Below, piece after piece: positions 22,213 through 34,500 of a DNA stretch of 64,000 nt. Positions within the stretch are counted from its first letter, which is position 1, and each line of letters starts with the position of its first letter. The notes under the pieces were generated by a model. The model saw only the letters and a list, made by a program, of their open reading frames with translations, was not told the DNA's origin and ran no database searches. The position numbers and the translations under genes are program-made. Origin of the DNA: Rhyacichthys aspro (lineage: Eukaryota; Chordata; Actinopteri; Gobiiformes; Rhyacichthyidae); contig CM072161.1 of assembly GCA_036850595.1 (NCBI GenBank), forward strand, positions 19,549,812 through 19,613,811, given 5' to 3'.

Positions 22213-24368
22213 CGTCAGAAACAGATGAGCAGGACCAACATTTATTTAATGAAAGCTGGAGGCTCAAAGATGAAACATTGGTTTGACGTGAAGACTGCTG
22301 ACATCACGAGGCTCAGAGGACACCACCCAGAGCTGCAGCAGACCAACACTCACGTCTAAAGTGGTTTTGCAAGCTCTGGGTAAATATATTTTGTCGGTTT
22401 AACAAAGTTGTCTTCAGTGTTATGGCTTTAATGAACTGAGTTTGATTTTACATTGGTCAAATACATAAAAGATACACTTAAATTAAGACTAAACTCAGCA
22501 CTAAGAGTATTTTGTTGCCACGGAAACGTCATTTAAGTGACAAAATGGAGGAAAGAAACGGCTCATAATCAGTAAGTTTTGTTAATAATTTCACAATGTG
22601 GTGAGTTTAATGGTCACAAAAGACTTCGCTCTAAGTTTTATGCATAAAGCTGACATTTTTGCAGCATATTAATATAAATGGCGTTGATATTCTTTATTGG
22701 TACAGTATTTTTATGTACTTTTCTCGTACAACTGCATTCATTCAGCTGCCAGTAAACAGACAATGGGTTTGTCATTTGTGTAAGACTGATTTTGTAGTGA
22801 TTATATTTTAAAACTGATCTTTATCTTTTCACGTGTGTCTTATCAGGCTCCTGTCTCGGTCTCGGTAATGTCTCGATTGGCCTTGACTGCAACCATGACT
22901 GAAAAGGTCCAAAAAAAAAATAAGCCAGATAGAGATTTGGGTAAAATTTAAGAAAAAAACCTTAGAAGAAGGCAATACAATAAGAAAAACCTGTTGAAAA
23001 GTCTGTAACAAATGCTAGAAACATGAAAATGTAAGGAAAAAGGTTTTGTTGCTCTTGTAAATGAATTTTAAAAGATTGATTTTAGTTAAACTTGAGGATT
23101 TTGTAAACGTCCCGCCAGGTTAAATACCTGCTCAGATGAAAATGCAAAACTTTTACTGATAAACACAAACAACAGTGACCTCCGTGACCTCAAGACTTTG
23201 ACTACAACACACTGGGTTAATATGAAACCAAGCTAAGACTGTTCAATGACTTTAGGGTGCTCTTTTGTAAAATATGTCCCTGTTTCATATCTTTTTCAGT
23301 TGAGACGATCTTTTTCTTCGCGTGGAACCTGAGGAGATCAGTCATGTCTTAATCACACACTTGAACACAGCCTCAGACTCACACAGGGAGGCAGTCAGCT
23401 GCTTATTTTGCTGAATCACAGCTGTCTCAACACGCCAGCGATCCAGACGCTGGAACACGGCCACGTTTCAAAGGCGCTGTAATGATTTATAGGGCACCTG
23501 CACATATCTTCACCAATGACACAACCTTCTCCACCTCCTCAAGTTTATTCTGAGTCATGTCCAGTGATCATTTCCAGGAACGTACTATATTTACACAAAG
23601 AACGGGTGTGTTCGTGTTAATAATTAATGTGATTTAATGTGCAGCAAAGAGGAGAGTCCCTTAAATCCAAACTTTCCATTGTGTCTCTTTGTACATCCTT
23701 TAATGGAGAAGACTCAGCGCCTCCAGATGATGACGCCGGTAAACAAGTCGAGTCTTGAAGAGTCAATGAACGCCTTTGTTACAAACTGAAAGTAAGCCCA
23801 TGTTGTAATATATCAGTAAAGCTTTTAAGTCTAGACATTTAGAGTCACATTAGCTGCTAATGAATGGAGACAATGTGACAGAAAGCAGACACATTTCCTC
23901 AGACTTGTCGCGCTGCATTACTGCTCTAAGTGCTTCAGGCAATGTTTAAAAGCTACAACAGAAATAAACCATTAAAGTTTGCAACAAAAAGAACATTTAC
24001 AGTAAAATCAATGACCTAAATACTTAATGTGTTTGCTGATGTTGTTGTCATTATATACAAGAGATTCTTATGCAGCTAATAATAACTTTAAATCAATCAA
24101 GCAACAATAGGTTTTAGAAAATACAATGTTTTACTCTTGAGAGAGTCAGGTGACAAAAATATCTGTTTGTTGGTTCTTAATAATGTCATTGTTCTTGGAC
24201 TAAACTATTGCATTGATTCCTGATGTTAATACATTTACACACACTCAATAAAAATATAAACACAACTTTTGATCACATTTCAAAAGAATTAAATACAAAG
24301 TAGAGGAGAAAGATAATTTGGGGCAAACCTTAACTTTGAATAGTAAAGATCATTTGTTTTCAGTGGCA

Positions 24369-24374
24369 TTTATT
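24369..24374 (-). terminator. sowaha: candidate poly(A) signal for sowaha
   Basis: AATAAA on the minus strand, about 320 bases past the sowaha stop. No strong GT-rich downstream element is obvious, so the true 3' end may lie elsewhere. Confidence 0.35.
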
Positions 24375-24696
24375 TATGACAAAACCGAGACTGACATGAA
24401 ATATCTCATCTGCACAAGTCACGTGTAACCACTTACATTTTTGTTCTACATGAATAAATATGAACTCTAAAGTGACTCTGTATTTACTAATACTTCTACT
24501 TGAGTCCTTTTTCATTTGTCAGTACCTTTGTTTGAACCTAACTTTGCTCAGTTTTCATTATTTTAGTCAAAACTGGTCCAAATGTGAGAAAACTCTGTCT
24601 TTGTTTCCATTTAGACCATTCATTAAACCTGTGAGCAATAACAAAAGTGCTGCGTTTATATTTTTGTCAAGTTTCCTGCAGTTTTCCGTAGGTTTT

Positions 24697-26043
24697 TCAC
24701 ATAAAGACGTCCGACATCAGCCTGTGTCTGAAGCCACTGCCCTCGTCCCGTTCCTCCGCGTCCCGGTCGTCGTTGAAGGAGTACAGCCCCGGCCTCTGCT
24801 TGTGCTTCTTCTTCTGCCCCGTCAGGTTGGGCTGGAACAGTTTGCTGATGGAGTGGAGGCTTTTGGGGAGATCCAGCTCTTCTTTCTCATGTTGCACCGT
24901 CTTCGTGTGGGTCTCCTGGACTTTTTGGACTTTGGGCTGACCCAGCATGTCCCGGATGGTCTGAGAGACGCCTTTGTGCAGATAGTGGTACGCCCTCCTT
25001 CCACAGTTGTCTCTGATGGTGGGGTTAGCTCTGTACTCTCCCACCAACATGGCCATGATGTACTCCTGATCGTGAAGCGCTGCGATGTGCAGAGGAGTGT
25101 ATCCCCCGAAGGTTTTGGCGTTGATGTCGAGCTCCACCCCTCCTTGCCTGGACAGGTCCACAATCTTCACCAACATGTCACTGTTGCCACATTTTGCCGC
25201 CCAGTGCAGAGCCGTAAACCCTGACGTGAAGTCCTTCTTCTCTGCCAGCTGGCTGTCCCTCAGGAGTAACCCATAAACCTGGCTCCAGTGTCCCGCTGCA
25301 CACTTCACCAACCACTCGTGCTCCGACTGCTCCAGAGGAACCACGGAAGGAAAACGGTTCTCTTTGAGCTCTGCAGATGCTTTGGTACTTTTTGTGGACC
25401 TCCTTAAATGAGGTGACCCCACACTGGGGCCTGTCTCCACTGATGGAGGCCTCCTCTTGTTCTTTAATGTCTCTAGCTTTGGACTTTCAGGAACATTATC
25501 TATTTTTAGTTTATGGATCTCCACTTTTGTTGGTGGCATCCTCAAAGGTAAAGCATAAGGTTTGCTCCGGACACAAGTCTCTTTAGCCTCATTTTGGATC
25601 TCAAAATTTAAACCTCTTTTAACTTTACAATCATATTTGCACCTCTGTAACGCCAGCTGAATGGGGTTCAGTAACTCAGTGGGATTTTCACTACCTTCAT
25701 TACTGTCTTCCTCTTCCTTCTCGCTTTGCGCAGGTGGGCGCTGCAGCTCACCTTGAAGCGGCACATCCACGTCTTCACTTTTCCCCACAGACCTCCCCTG
25801 AGCCTGGAAACTCTCCACTAAAGGCTCATACTGTTTCTTGACAACAACAAACCTCGCTCCGTCTATTTGTTTGACAACCGCGACGTCGTTGACAAAGTTT
25901 TTAAACAGCTCCCGGTTGCGCTCTCTTTCCTCGGGATCGCCAATGTCTATGGAACCTTTGAACCTGCGCACCAGCTCGGATTTCTTCACTTTACCCCCCT
26001 CCTCGACCAGGAAAGACAGGACGGATTGTTGTGTCAGATCCAT
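24697..26043 (-). CDS. sowaha: Sosondowah ankyrin-repeat protein A (intronless coding region)
   Basis: Single-exon 448-aa protein. Residues 1-70 form the conserved SOWAH N-terminal winged-helix-like domain (begins MDLTQQSVLSFLVEEGGKVK, ends RFVVVKK). A low-complexity charged linker follows. Ankyrin repeats span about 241-366, with consensus FTALHWAAKCGN and YTPLHIAALHDQ. The C terminus is basic and hydrophilic. SOWAH proteins have no established biochemical function; ankyrin repeats indicate protein binding. Human SOWAHA is also intronless and longer (about 550 aa from memory). The position between shroom1 and septin8, transcribed opposite to both, matches the mammalian arrangement and favours sowaha over sowahb, sowahc or sowahd. 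No signal peptide or membrane segment is seen. The opposite-strand 254-codon frame is a shadow. Confidence 0.9.
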   Translation of the reverse strand: MDLTQQSVLSFLVEEGGKVKKSELVRRFKGSIDIGDPEERERNRELFKNFVNDVAVVKQIDGARFVVVKKQYEPLVESFQAQGRSVGKSEDVDVPLQGELQRPPAQSEKEEEDSNEGSENPTELLNPIQLALQRCKYDCKVKRGLNFEIQNEAKETCVRSKPYALPLRMPPTKVEIHKLKIDNVPESPKLETLKNKRRPPSVETGPSVGSPHLRRSTKSTKASAELKENRFPSVVPLEQSEHEWLVKCAAGHWSQVYGLLLRDSQLAEKKDFTSGFTALHWAAKCGNSDMLVKIVDLSRQGGVELDINAKTFGGYTPLHIAALHDQEYIMAMLVGEYRANPTIRDNCGRRAYHYLHKGVSQTIRDMLGQPKVQKVQETHTKTVQHEKEELDLPKSLHSISKLFQPNLTGQKKKHKQRPGLYSFNDDRDAEERDEGSGFRHRLMSDVFM

Positions 26044-26260
26044 CGGAGGCTGTCAGGTGAAAAGAGCGCAGTCCAGGCCTAAGCTGCGGTGCGTTATTCC
26101 CGGGAGAGTGTGTTGGTCCCAGCTCGGTGTGCGTCTGGAGACGGTAGGTAACAGCCCTCACCTGTGGCCGGACGCCCTCCTCCCTCCGCCCCACCTGCTC
26201 CGGGCTCTTTCCGGGGAAACGCAGACGTCGAGGGCCCATTTGAATAATATTTGAATAATG
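26044..26260 (-). promoter_or_regulatory. sowaha: GC-rich 5' region and likely promoter of sowaha
   Basis: The 200 bases upstream of the ATG are GC- and CpG-rich, in contrast with AT-rich DNA beyond 26260. No TATA box is apparent. The region fits a CpG-type promoter plus 5' UTR; the start site cannot be placed. Confidence 0.5.
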
Positions 26261-28240
26261 TATGAAAACTCTACCAACGACAAAAATAAAAACTAGTGCT
26301 GCTCAAATCTCTCGTTCATCTGCTTCTGCCCCAAGAAAGAAAGAAAGAAAGTGTTTGATTATATTTTATTATGATGCATGAGCTCCAAAAAATATTCACA
26401 CACTTAATAATTCAGACTGTGGGGTTGATTTAATACTGCATGTGTAGCCTTGCCTTTTCTATACTTTGAAGAAAGGTTAATATTGTCCTCTTTACATCCC
26501 ATAAATCATTATTCTGCATCTATCTTTTCTCAGGAAGTGCACACATTAAGAACAGAAGATTAAATTAGGACAAGACTCTTCAATAAATTTAGAAAGACTT
26601 TGTACATTTGACTTTCAACAGTCATAATTCAATGAGAATAAAATATATTGTGCTGTTCTTGACCTTCTTTCTGCCTGGGGCCCTTTAGGCAATTGTGATC
26701 TCTGTCTTTGTATAATGTACACTCTATGATTATATTATATTCATTAATGCTATATTCATGGCAAAAGCTCATTTCTAATCCATTTAAAGAAGCACATACC
26801 TGTTGTTTTTTTACTTTATTAGTATAGAATAGAATAGAATAACTTTTAAATTGAATGCAAACCATCGGTGCAGGTGAATAAATAAATAAAAGTACTGTTT
26901 AAAAAGGTAAAATAACATTTGGCTGTTTGTATTATTACAGAAAAGTTCACCCACAGTGAAAGTATTTAAATTTCTACTTCATAAAAATGATAATATATTT
27001 AGGAGACTCATTGTGGCCTGTGTTGATGTTGTTATAAAATATGCAAAATAATTAAATAAATTAAAAAATATATGTGGATCAACTGATTTTTATGAAGTTG
27101 TTATATTGGGACTTATTTACTCTCTGGTTTAAATATGCAGCATGTTTAATTACTGACTATGTCTACATGTTAAATGTATTAAAGCATAACATAATGAGAT
27201 TTTATCGGCTGTTTTTGCTGTAACTAATGGACATGACCTGTTTGTTTGTGTTGTTGTTGATGCATCCTCCTAATACTCACTCTTTAATAATGCAGTAGGA
27301 TCTCAACGCCTGACACATGCACAAAGATATGTATTTTTAATGTTATCACCAGCAGAGGGTGAATAAATACACCTACACCACTGTAGTAAGAGAAAAACAA
27401 CACTATTTATAACAGATAGGCCTAGAATAATAAAGAAATGATGTTCCTGTGCAGTGTGTTGTGAAGCTGACCCCTTTAATTGATTTAAATATGAATAATC
27501 TCTAATGTAAATGTCTGTGGTGATGGTGACTGGTCTCGTGTCGCTCTGAGGTGAGGCTCGTCCTGTCCCGGCTTGTATTGGGAGCAGTATGGCATTCCTG
27601 AGCTGAATGGGAGTTCCTGAGATGAGGCCATATTGAAACGTATCCGTCCTCAACAAAGAGCACATGTTCAGTCAAGATAGATACAGTCTCTCCAAATGTT
27701 CTAGTTACATTGACAGGAGTAAAATCTGTTTTGTTAATCTGTATAATACAAAACTGAACTGTTACAACATGCCTGATTGATTGAGAATCTGGATTATTTT
27801 TTAATTTTTTTTTTTTTGATTACAGCTAATATTTTGGATTCAGTTCAGATTCAGTAAATAATATCAGGTGAAGATCAATGTATAAGTAGCACTTCAACAG
27901 CTGACAGCAAGAAAAAGAGAGTAAAGTAAATAAAAAAATATATAGGTGACTTTTTGGTTTACAGAATGAATGTTTTCATAGATTTGTGAAAGAGAAGAAA
28001 GTTCATAAATAAACTAAATTGTATAAATTCTTCTCTTTTCAGTAACGTGACGACAGTTCACGTGTACCGCAAAAATAGTGTTGGAAAATATCTAAAGAGA
28101 GCATTTTAAATATAGAATTAAAAAACTTTAAAATATGCAACCAAGTTAAGATAAATTAACAATATGATAAAAGGAGACTTGAAACATATCACACGGAGGA
28201 ATTTAACTAAATAAACACGTTTAAATTACATCATGACTGT
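26261..28240. other. intergenic region between sowaha and septin8 (head-to-head)
   Basis: AT-rich 2-kb spacer between divergent promoters. It contains small simple repeats, an AGAA-type run at about 26333-26350 and TAGAA units at about 26823-26843. I see no gene or RNA. Shared regulatory elements for the divergent pair could lie here but none is identifiable by eye. Confidence 0.6.
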
Positions 28241-28279
28241 ATAAATCATTTTGTTTTCTGCTTTATTTTATTTTTTCTT

Positions 28280-28537
28280 TAATTTGGGGCGTGGTTTACT
28301 GCTCTTGGATCGTTGGGTAAAAGCGCAGCGGTGGTGTCGCTGCAGAGCACCATCTTGTCCCGTCTCCACTCTCTGCTGCGCTCTCCTCAGTCTCTGCGCC
28401 TCTTCCTCTCCGTCAGCTCGGTGTTGTAGCTCGGGTTGTAGCTCTGGTTGTAGTTTAGGCCAGTGCTGACTGAGAGACGAGGGCTGCTCCCTTTCGCCCT
28501 GCTCCGTCTCTGCTCACAACACCATCCACTCCGCACC
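28280..28537 (+). promoter_or_regulatory. septin8: septin8 promoter / 5' UTR
   Basis: A GC-rich stretch directly upstream of the septin8 ATG, starting with a GGGGCGTGG GC/KLF-type box at about 28286-28294. It carries a tandem 12-base repeat (GGTTGTAGCTCT-like units at 28420-28456). No TATA box. The exact start site is unknown. Confidence 0.5.
28420..28456 (+). repeat. 12-bp tandem repeat in septin8 leader
   Basis: About three units of GTTGTAGCTCGG / GTTGTAGCTCTG / GTTGTAGTTT lie in the presumed 5' UTR, roughly 90 bases before the ATG. No function is known to me. Confidence 0.75.
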
Positions 28538-28567
28538 ATGGCTGCCACGGACGTAGACGTGTTTTCG
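28538..28567 (+). CDS. septin8: septin8 coding exon 1 (residues 1-10)
   Basis: ATG in a good context (CACCATGG) encodes MAATDVDVFS and is followed by donor TCG|GTGAGT. The sequence resembles the septin-8 N terminus, which starts MAATD in mammals. Confidence 0.9.
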
Positions 28568-31500
28568 GTGAGTAAAGAAAAAAAAAAAAAACCCAAAACC
28601 TCCTCTCTTCTCTTCGCCTTTTCTCCAAACAAGCTGAACAGCGGTGCAAATGCGTTCATATTTCCTTGATTGTGATTCGTAAAAGTGTTGCTTGCTGCTG
28701 AATGTGGGTTTGTAGCACAAGCTTAGTTCAGACAAAACCCTCTTCCACACGCGTAAATCCTTTTCTTTCCCGAAGCCTGTGCGCTGCTGGACCAGTTTTG
28801 GACATATGGGTGCAGCGTATGGCTCCCTTAAACTGTTTACTGTTGACGTTATTAGGAGTCGCCTACTACTGCCTGTAAACATAGGATTTATATCACGTTG
28901 CGTTACAAATTATGCCGCTAGAAGATACACTAAAGTACTTGTGTGCTCTAAAAAAGACATTTCAGGTCACCACAACTTGGATTATTCTATAGTCAAACTG
29001 CAGCATTGTACATTTGAGTAAATCTATAGCTTGTGTGCTTGAAGCTATGGGTTTACATGAGGTTTTCTAGTAGCTTCCTGTTCAGAAATGCAAAATAAAG
29101 CCTTAGTTGCTTGTCATAATCATAAATTGGCTTAATAAATGTAGTCATGCCAGTTTAAACACCAAAACATATGTCGTAATAGGGCTTCATTGCAAAGACT
29201 GAATGAATCCTGCATTATATTGTAACAAGCTCAGGTTTAGACAGGTGTGAGTGATGTAATACACACTAAAAACATATTTGTCTGAATTCAATACATCTAG
29301 TTCTCACATAAATAGTCACACAGAGTTCACATAAGAAGCAGAAGGGATTGAAAAAGAGTGATTAACTTTGTTCAGATGCTTCAAAGGGTCTTTACTCCGG
29401 TGAATTGGACAGTAAGTAGCACTGAGTTGTGTGGATAAAGAGAGATTAAGCTCACAGTGGGTCACTCCTACCACTTATAGCTATAACACGTCTAAAACAA
29501 AACAGAAAAATGGTCAGAAAGAGAGTGTGCAGACGGTATTGCACTCCCGGCACTTCTTAAATTCAGAAGGTGTCCGAAAGGAGGCAGGTTGTGGAGTTTA
29601 TTGCCTACCTCAGGATTTTACAATGTCTCTTTTGGAATACCAAATTAGGGAATTGATTAATGGTAAAAATGCAGAGAATGCGGCTGAACGGGGCCAGTGG
29701 AAAGACGTCGTGTGAGCGGCAGCAGCAGCGGGTCCCTGCCTCCCTCCTGATTGTCTGACTTCCTGTCTAACTTTCTAAACTAAGTGAGACCATATTGAAC
29801 AAACTGACACACTTTCCTGCCGTTTGTAGAGGCTTCACTGTTAATTATCTGCAGCTATCGATGGGAAAGCGTGGCTGTCGGCTCACGTCAATGCAACTCG
29901 ATGGGAGCTGCAGCTTTTTAGACTCGCAATGTTGATCAGTGTTGCAGAATACCACACAGCTATTGTTTTACCTCATTGATCATGTGCATGTACGGCTGTT
30001 CCTATGTTTAGTTATGCAATGAATGTGCCTGAAACATATTGCGTGTGAAGTGCTCCCTGACCCAGAAGAGATTTACTTCTCTCATGAGGCAGGCTGCATG
30101 CATTAAATGAAATTAGCTTTATAAAGGGCTTAAAGGCAAGACGAGTGCAGTGAGTAAATGTGAAGAGAACAGTTTGAACTGTATAACAGTGGCTTTGCTT
30201 CTAGAGGACGATCTTAACTGGAATACACAAAAGTAGAGATAATATTAAAGTAAGTATTGAGGATAAGCTTGAGATGGAAGGTGATTATTACCTGGTTTCT
30301 GCAGCTTTAATGCGAGCTTACAGTAAATGTGTCAGTGCTCTGTTCTGCCATTGATTGATTGCTGTTTGTTTTATTTGTAGCTCTCCAAATATTTGAGATG
30401 TCTGCAGCTCTGCCGAAGAAATATGTGATGGGTTTGACAGCTTTGACGTTTAGATAAAATATAAAACCTACAAGCAATATCTAGGGTTAAGGAATATCGT
30501 ACAAATACACCCAGAAATCATAGCTTTTTCAGTATGTAGTGCCAAATAAAACCGTTTGTTCAGGAGGAAATCTGCTGCTTTAGCGCTTTATGCAGTATAG
30601 TTTTTATGTCAGGTATGATCTGTAGGATATTGCCAGGATTATTTGCCTCAGAGCCACATTTTCCCTCCGGCTGTACGTTCCCCTCGACAGATTTGGCTCG
30701 GCTTGTCCACACAGTTTTTTTTGTGACTCATCAATGCTGTTTACTGTATATAGAACATACAGGCCAGCAGCGCCCAGAGCCAAGTGTCAAATCCAATATC
30801 AGAGAAAGTAATCACAGCTGAGCGGCAGCCTCTGTGCAGCCGTGAGTCAATATCCATCTTTAGAGCGGCTCAGTTTCCCTCAGACAGGTTTGAGGGCCCA
30901 AACTGTGTGCTTTTCTTTTTTTTTCTTAATCAAAATAGTCCTCAAGATGTGAATGCCGGAAGCTAAATTGATTTTACTATAACGCTGGATGGATCAGGTG
31001 AATCTAAACTGATCTAAAGTTAAACTGCAACAAAACTTAGATGCAATGTTTGTGGAAACTTTATTACAACATTTAGCTTTCTGTATTTGTTGAATTCTCG
31101 CTTCTGATTGTAAAAAGTGAAAAATGTATTCATTCATAGTTTTTTGCAAAGTAGAGCAACTGTGACCCATATTACAGTCTAAACATTAATGCTTGTCTGA
31201 ATATAGCTCTGTTTATCCACTTGTTTATTAAAATATATCACTTTAATTTGCATAAACAATCGATTTTTGCAGTCAGAAGTGAATTTTGAGTGACAGAAGT
31301 TAAAGTATAGGTCACCTCGACATGTTTTCTCATTTGACTTTCCCTGTTTAGTGAGAGTAAAGGGACGTATTTTAAAGGGCCCGTAAAGCTGGCAGCGCCG
31401 CACATCCGTCTTGTAAAATAGTTCCTGTCTCCTCTGTCGTCCGCCTCCTGTCGGGCAGAGATGAGTTTGTTCACGAGCGGGACTCGGAGACAGAAGAATG

Positions 31501-34500
31501 ATCGCACTGATGAGATCATAAAAAGAGACAGCTTCTGCAAACCTCGCAAATCAGTCAGGATTTATAACACATCAGTCGTAGAAGAGACCATCGCAGAGGC
31601 CACAATGGCAAATACGTTTAGAAATACCAGCTTTTTATTTCGGTTAAAGTGACGCTGCACAACTTTTATCCAGTAGAGGGCGCAGATCTCTCCACAGACA
31701 CTGTTTTATTACAACTTCAGCGTCAACTTATGGTAACGAGACTATCCAAGCTGCAAATTTAGAACAAAAAACATGTCTTCTGGTAGGTAATTTTAGCGTA
31801 TTTTTTAAAAATATAACTCTGTTGTGTCCAGTGTTTTGTCCTGTTTCTGCTCCTTCTATTTGAGATCCGTAAAGTGCATCACTTTCTAATAACTCGTGAT
31901 AAGTCCTTGTCCCGTAACAGGAATGTCATATTGGAGGTTTGTGTCCAGCTGAGGACACTGTGTCACTGAGATAGACCTGATTCTACTGATCTCATGTCTA
32001 AGAAACTTTAAATGATTATAAGAATATATATATTTGGGCTAAAAGTTATGCAGGGCTGCTTGAAGTTTTTACAATGTTTTTAAAGCCAACTACAACACTC
32101 ATGAACCTAAATATTCTGTGTTCCATTCATGCTTTCACTCATTCACAGTTTATATATATAATCAGGAATTTGTAGCACTAGATCTGAATCAAAAAGCTTC
32201 GTCATTTTTAGTCATTAAAGTTAAATTTGAGAAAAAGTGATCTTGTTTATTGTCCCAGTTTTGACATTCAGCAGATATAAGACACATACATGATACAACT
32301 GCACTTTATAAAATGAATCAAAGGCCTCAAGTCAATATTTAAAGCCCAGTATGTAGCCTTTTCTGTGTTTGTGCGTGAGCTGCAGCGTTGTGTGTGAGTG
32401 TTTGTGGTGAAGGCCTGTCAGGTTGCAGTTGTCTGTCAGGACGAGCCTCACTGAGCACAGAGTCAGGCAGGATTCAGGCCAAAAGGTGAAGAGGAAGACC
32501 AACCACAGACAGGACGCCGTTCGCCTCAGAAACCTGACGTCCTGTCGCAGAAAAGTCCTCTGTGGTTATTAATGTCACAGTTACAGTTACAAGCCTTTAT
32601 TTTTAACACATATAATGTACCTTAATGTCCTCAGCGTAGTGTCGGCCTGTTTTTATGTCTGATTTATTAATTATCTTATTTGCTGCCTAATAAAATATCC
32701 TTTTTAGACCCAGAGATATGATACTCAAGGCAGAATATTAATGAGTCATTCAGCAACTATTGGGATGATGTCGTTGCTCGGTGAAGTCAAGGACAAATCT
32801 AAAAATAAATTCAACCAAACCTTATGTAAGTGATAGTATTGTGCCCCAAAATGTCGCTTATTGATGCGTAAAATGTAAATATTCTTGTCAAAATAAGACC
32901 AGTCCTGGATCAGAAGTGAGCAGATGTCAATGTTAATAAAATGGAGCTTTTTGGATGCTTTGCACAAACATTTACTTGATATTATCTCAGTTTCAGATGT
33001 AGCAGTGGCCAGTTTGCCTTCACTGACAGAGACTGATGAAAAATATGAGAGAAAACAGGTTACAATGTGAATCAAATGAGACTCTAATGGTTGGTGGGTG
33101 ACTCAAGCAGCCAGTAGTGAAAATATGAATCAGATTTTATTCCAAAAAGTAATGTATTATTATTAAAACTGTGGAGTATTTGTCGATTGATTAGCTTGTT
33201 TTATTGTTGTTGGGATTAAAATTCAGTTTATCGCGGCCCTTTTCAGTTTGAGGTGTCCTTATTTACCATTAAGACTTTAAAATATATCGTCCATTTATTG
33301 TTTTATCGCAGTATCATCAGTTGCAATATCAGTATCGCAAAGAACTACTTGTATTGCAGTATTTTGTGGTATTCCATGTGATAATCATTTACTTTTTGAC
33401 TCAAAATCATCGTCCAAACAAAGCTCCTTAAATGAAACTGTAAACCAGGTTCATTGCTACATTTAGTCCTAGTTTAGTCCTGTTTTTGACCCTTTTTTTG
33501 TCTTTAATTTTAGTTCCCGCTTTGATGAATGGAAGATCTATTTCTTTATATTTTCTTCTTTAATGTTCTGTCTAAAGCACAATGTAATGACAGTGACCAC
33601 CTCTTTTCTGTCTCAACTACATACGTGATCCAGTTACACCGCTCTGTGCAGTGGCCTGGCCCATACAGTTAACGCCTCATTACACTGGGAGCCACCTGGG
33701 GCCCCTCTGTGCAGCCATTTCCTGTCGGCCCCGTGATACGGCGGCCTGGGAACTGCGCTGTTTCCTCACCGTGGGACACTTAACCAGAGGCTTCTCATTC
33801 CTGTCATATTTGGAGCTGCTGCTGCTCTTCTCCAAACGAGCAGAGACAGACAGACGGATGAAGTTTTGTCTGATTTAACCCTTTTCTTTTGACATTCATA
33901 TGCTTTAACGAATTTGCTGATGTGACTTAGTGGTTTCCTTTGGTTAAGTCTTATAAGTTAAATATGTCAATAAATCCAGAAGGTCTTCGTATCAGGCTGC
34001 GACCTCAAATATGAATTCCTCGACTTCTCTTTGGCAGAAAAAATGCCGTCCGTCGAGTTATGAACGTTTATTCAAGAGCTGCCACGTGTGTCATTCAAAG
34101 TGTGTGAATGGAAAATAATCTTGTGGTATTTACCAGTCAACACAGAAGAAGCCAGGGAGGGACTCTTTTATTTTTTGGGAGAGACTGGGTGTGACTTTTT
34201 CCTTTATCTGGATTCCATCATAAACTCCAGGGAGGCCTACATGCTGTTTAACAAGTTTATAATGATTAATGTACGAGAAATCTCTTCCTCTTCCTGTTGT
34301 AATTTTAACTCCAAATTTGGATTGGATATAAAATAACTTTCCATCAAAAAGAGCATTTGTTTCCTGCTGAGCTTGTGGTGCAGAGGTGGGACGTAACCAG
34401 ATACATTTACTTGTATTTACTGACAATGTGGAGGGAAAAAGGTGGCTTTTACTCAAGTAACGTCTCAGATAACTTAGAAAATGGAGAGTAAGCGTAAGTT

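Larger units (their letters stand above)
17960..24360. other. intergenic region between shroom1 and sowaha
   Basis: About 6.4 kb without a supported gene. It contains a tRNA-like remnant (18385-18463), an abnormal homopolymer/hAT-like block (19531-20030), a dispersed repeat fragment (21480-21590) and a (CAG)7 run in an orphan open frame (22117-22359). The rest is AT-rich sequence in which I recognise nothing. Confidence 0.6.

Noticed and set aside
24460..25224. 254-codon plus-strand frame
   Set aside because: It is antisense to sowaha, whose minus-strand product has clear SOWAH and ankyrin domains; the plus-strand translation has no domain.
31461..31652. 63-codon frame in septin8 intron 1 just before MITE copy 2
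   Set aside because: Considered as an alternative septin8 exon or transposon gene, but it has no domain and no splice sites that keep septin frame.
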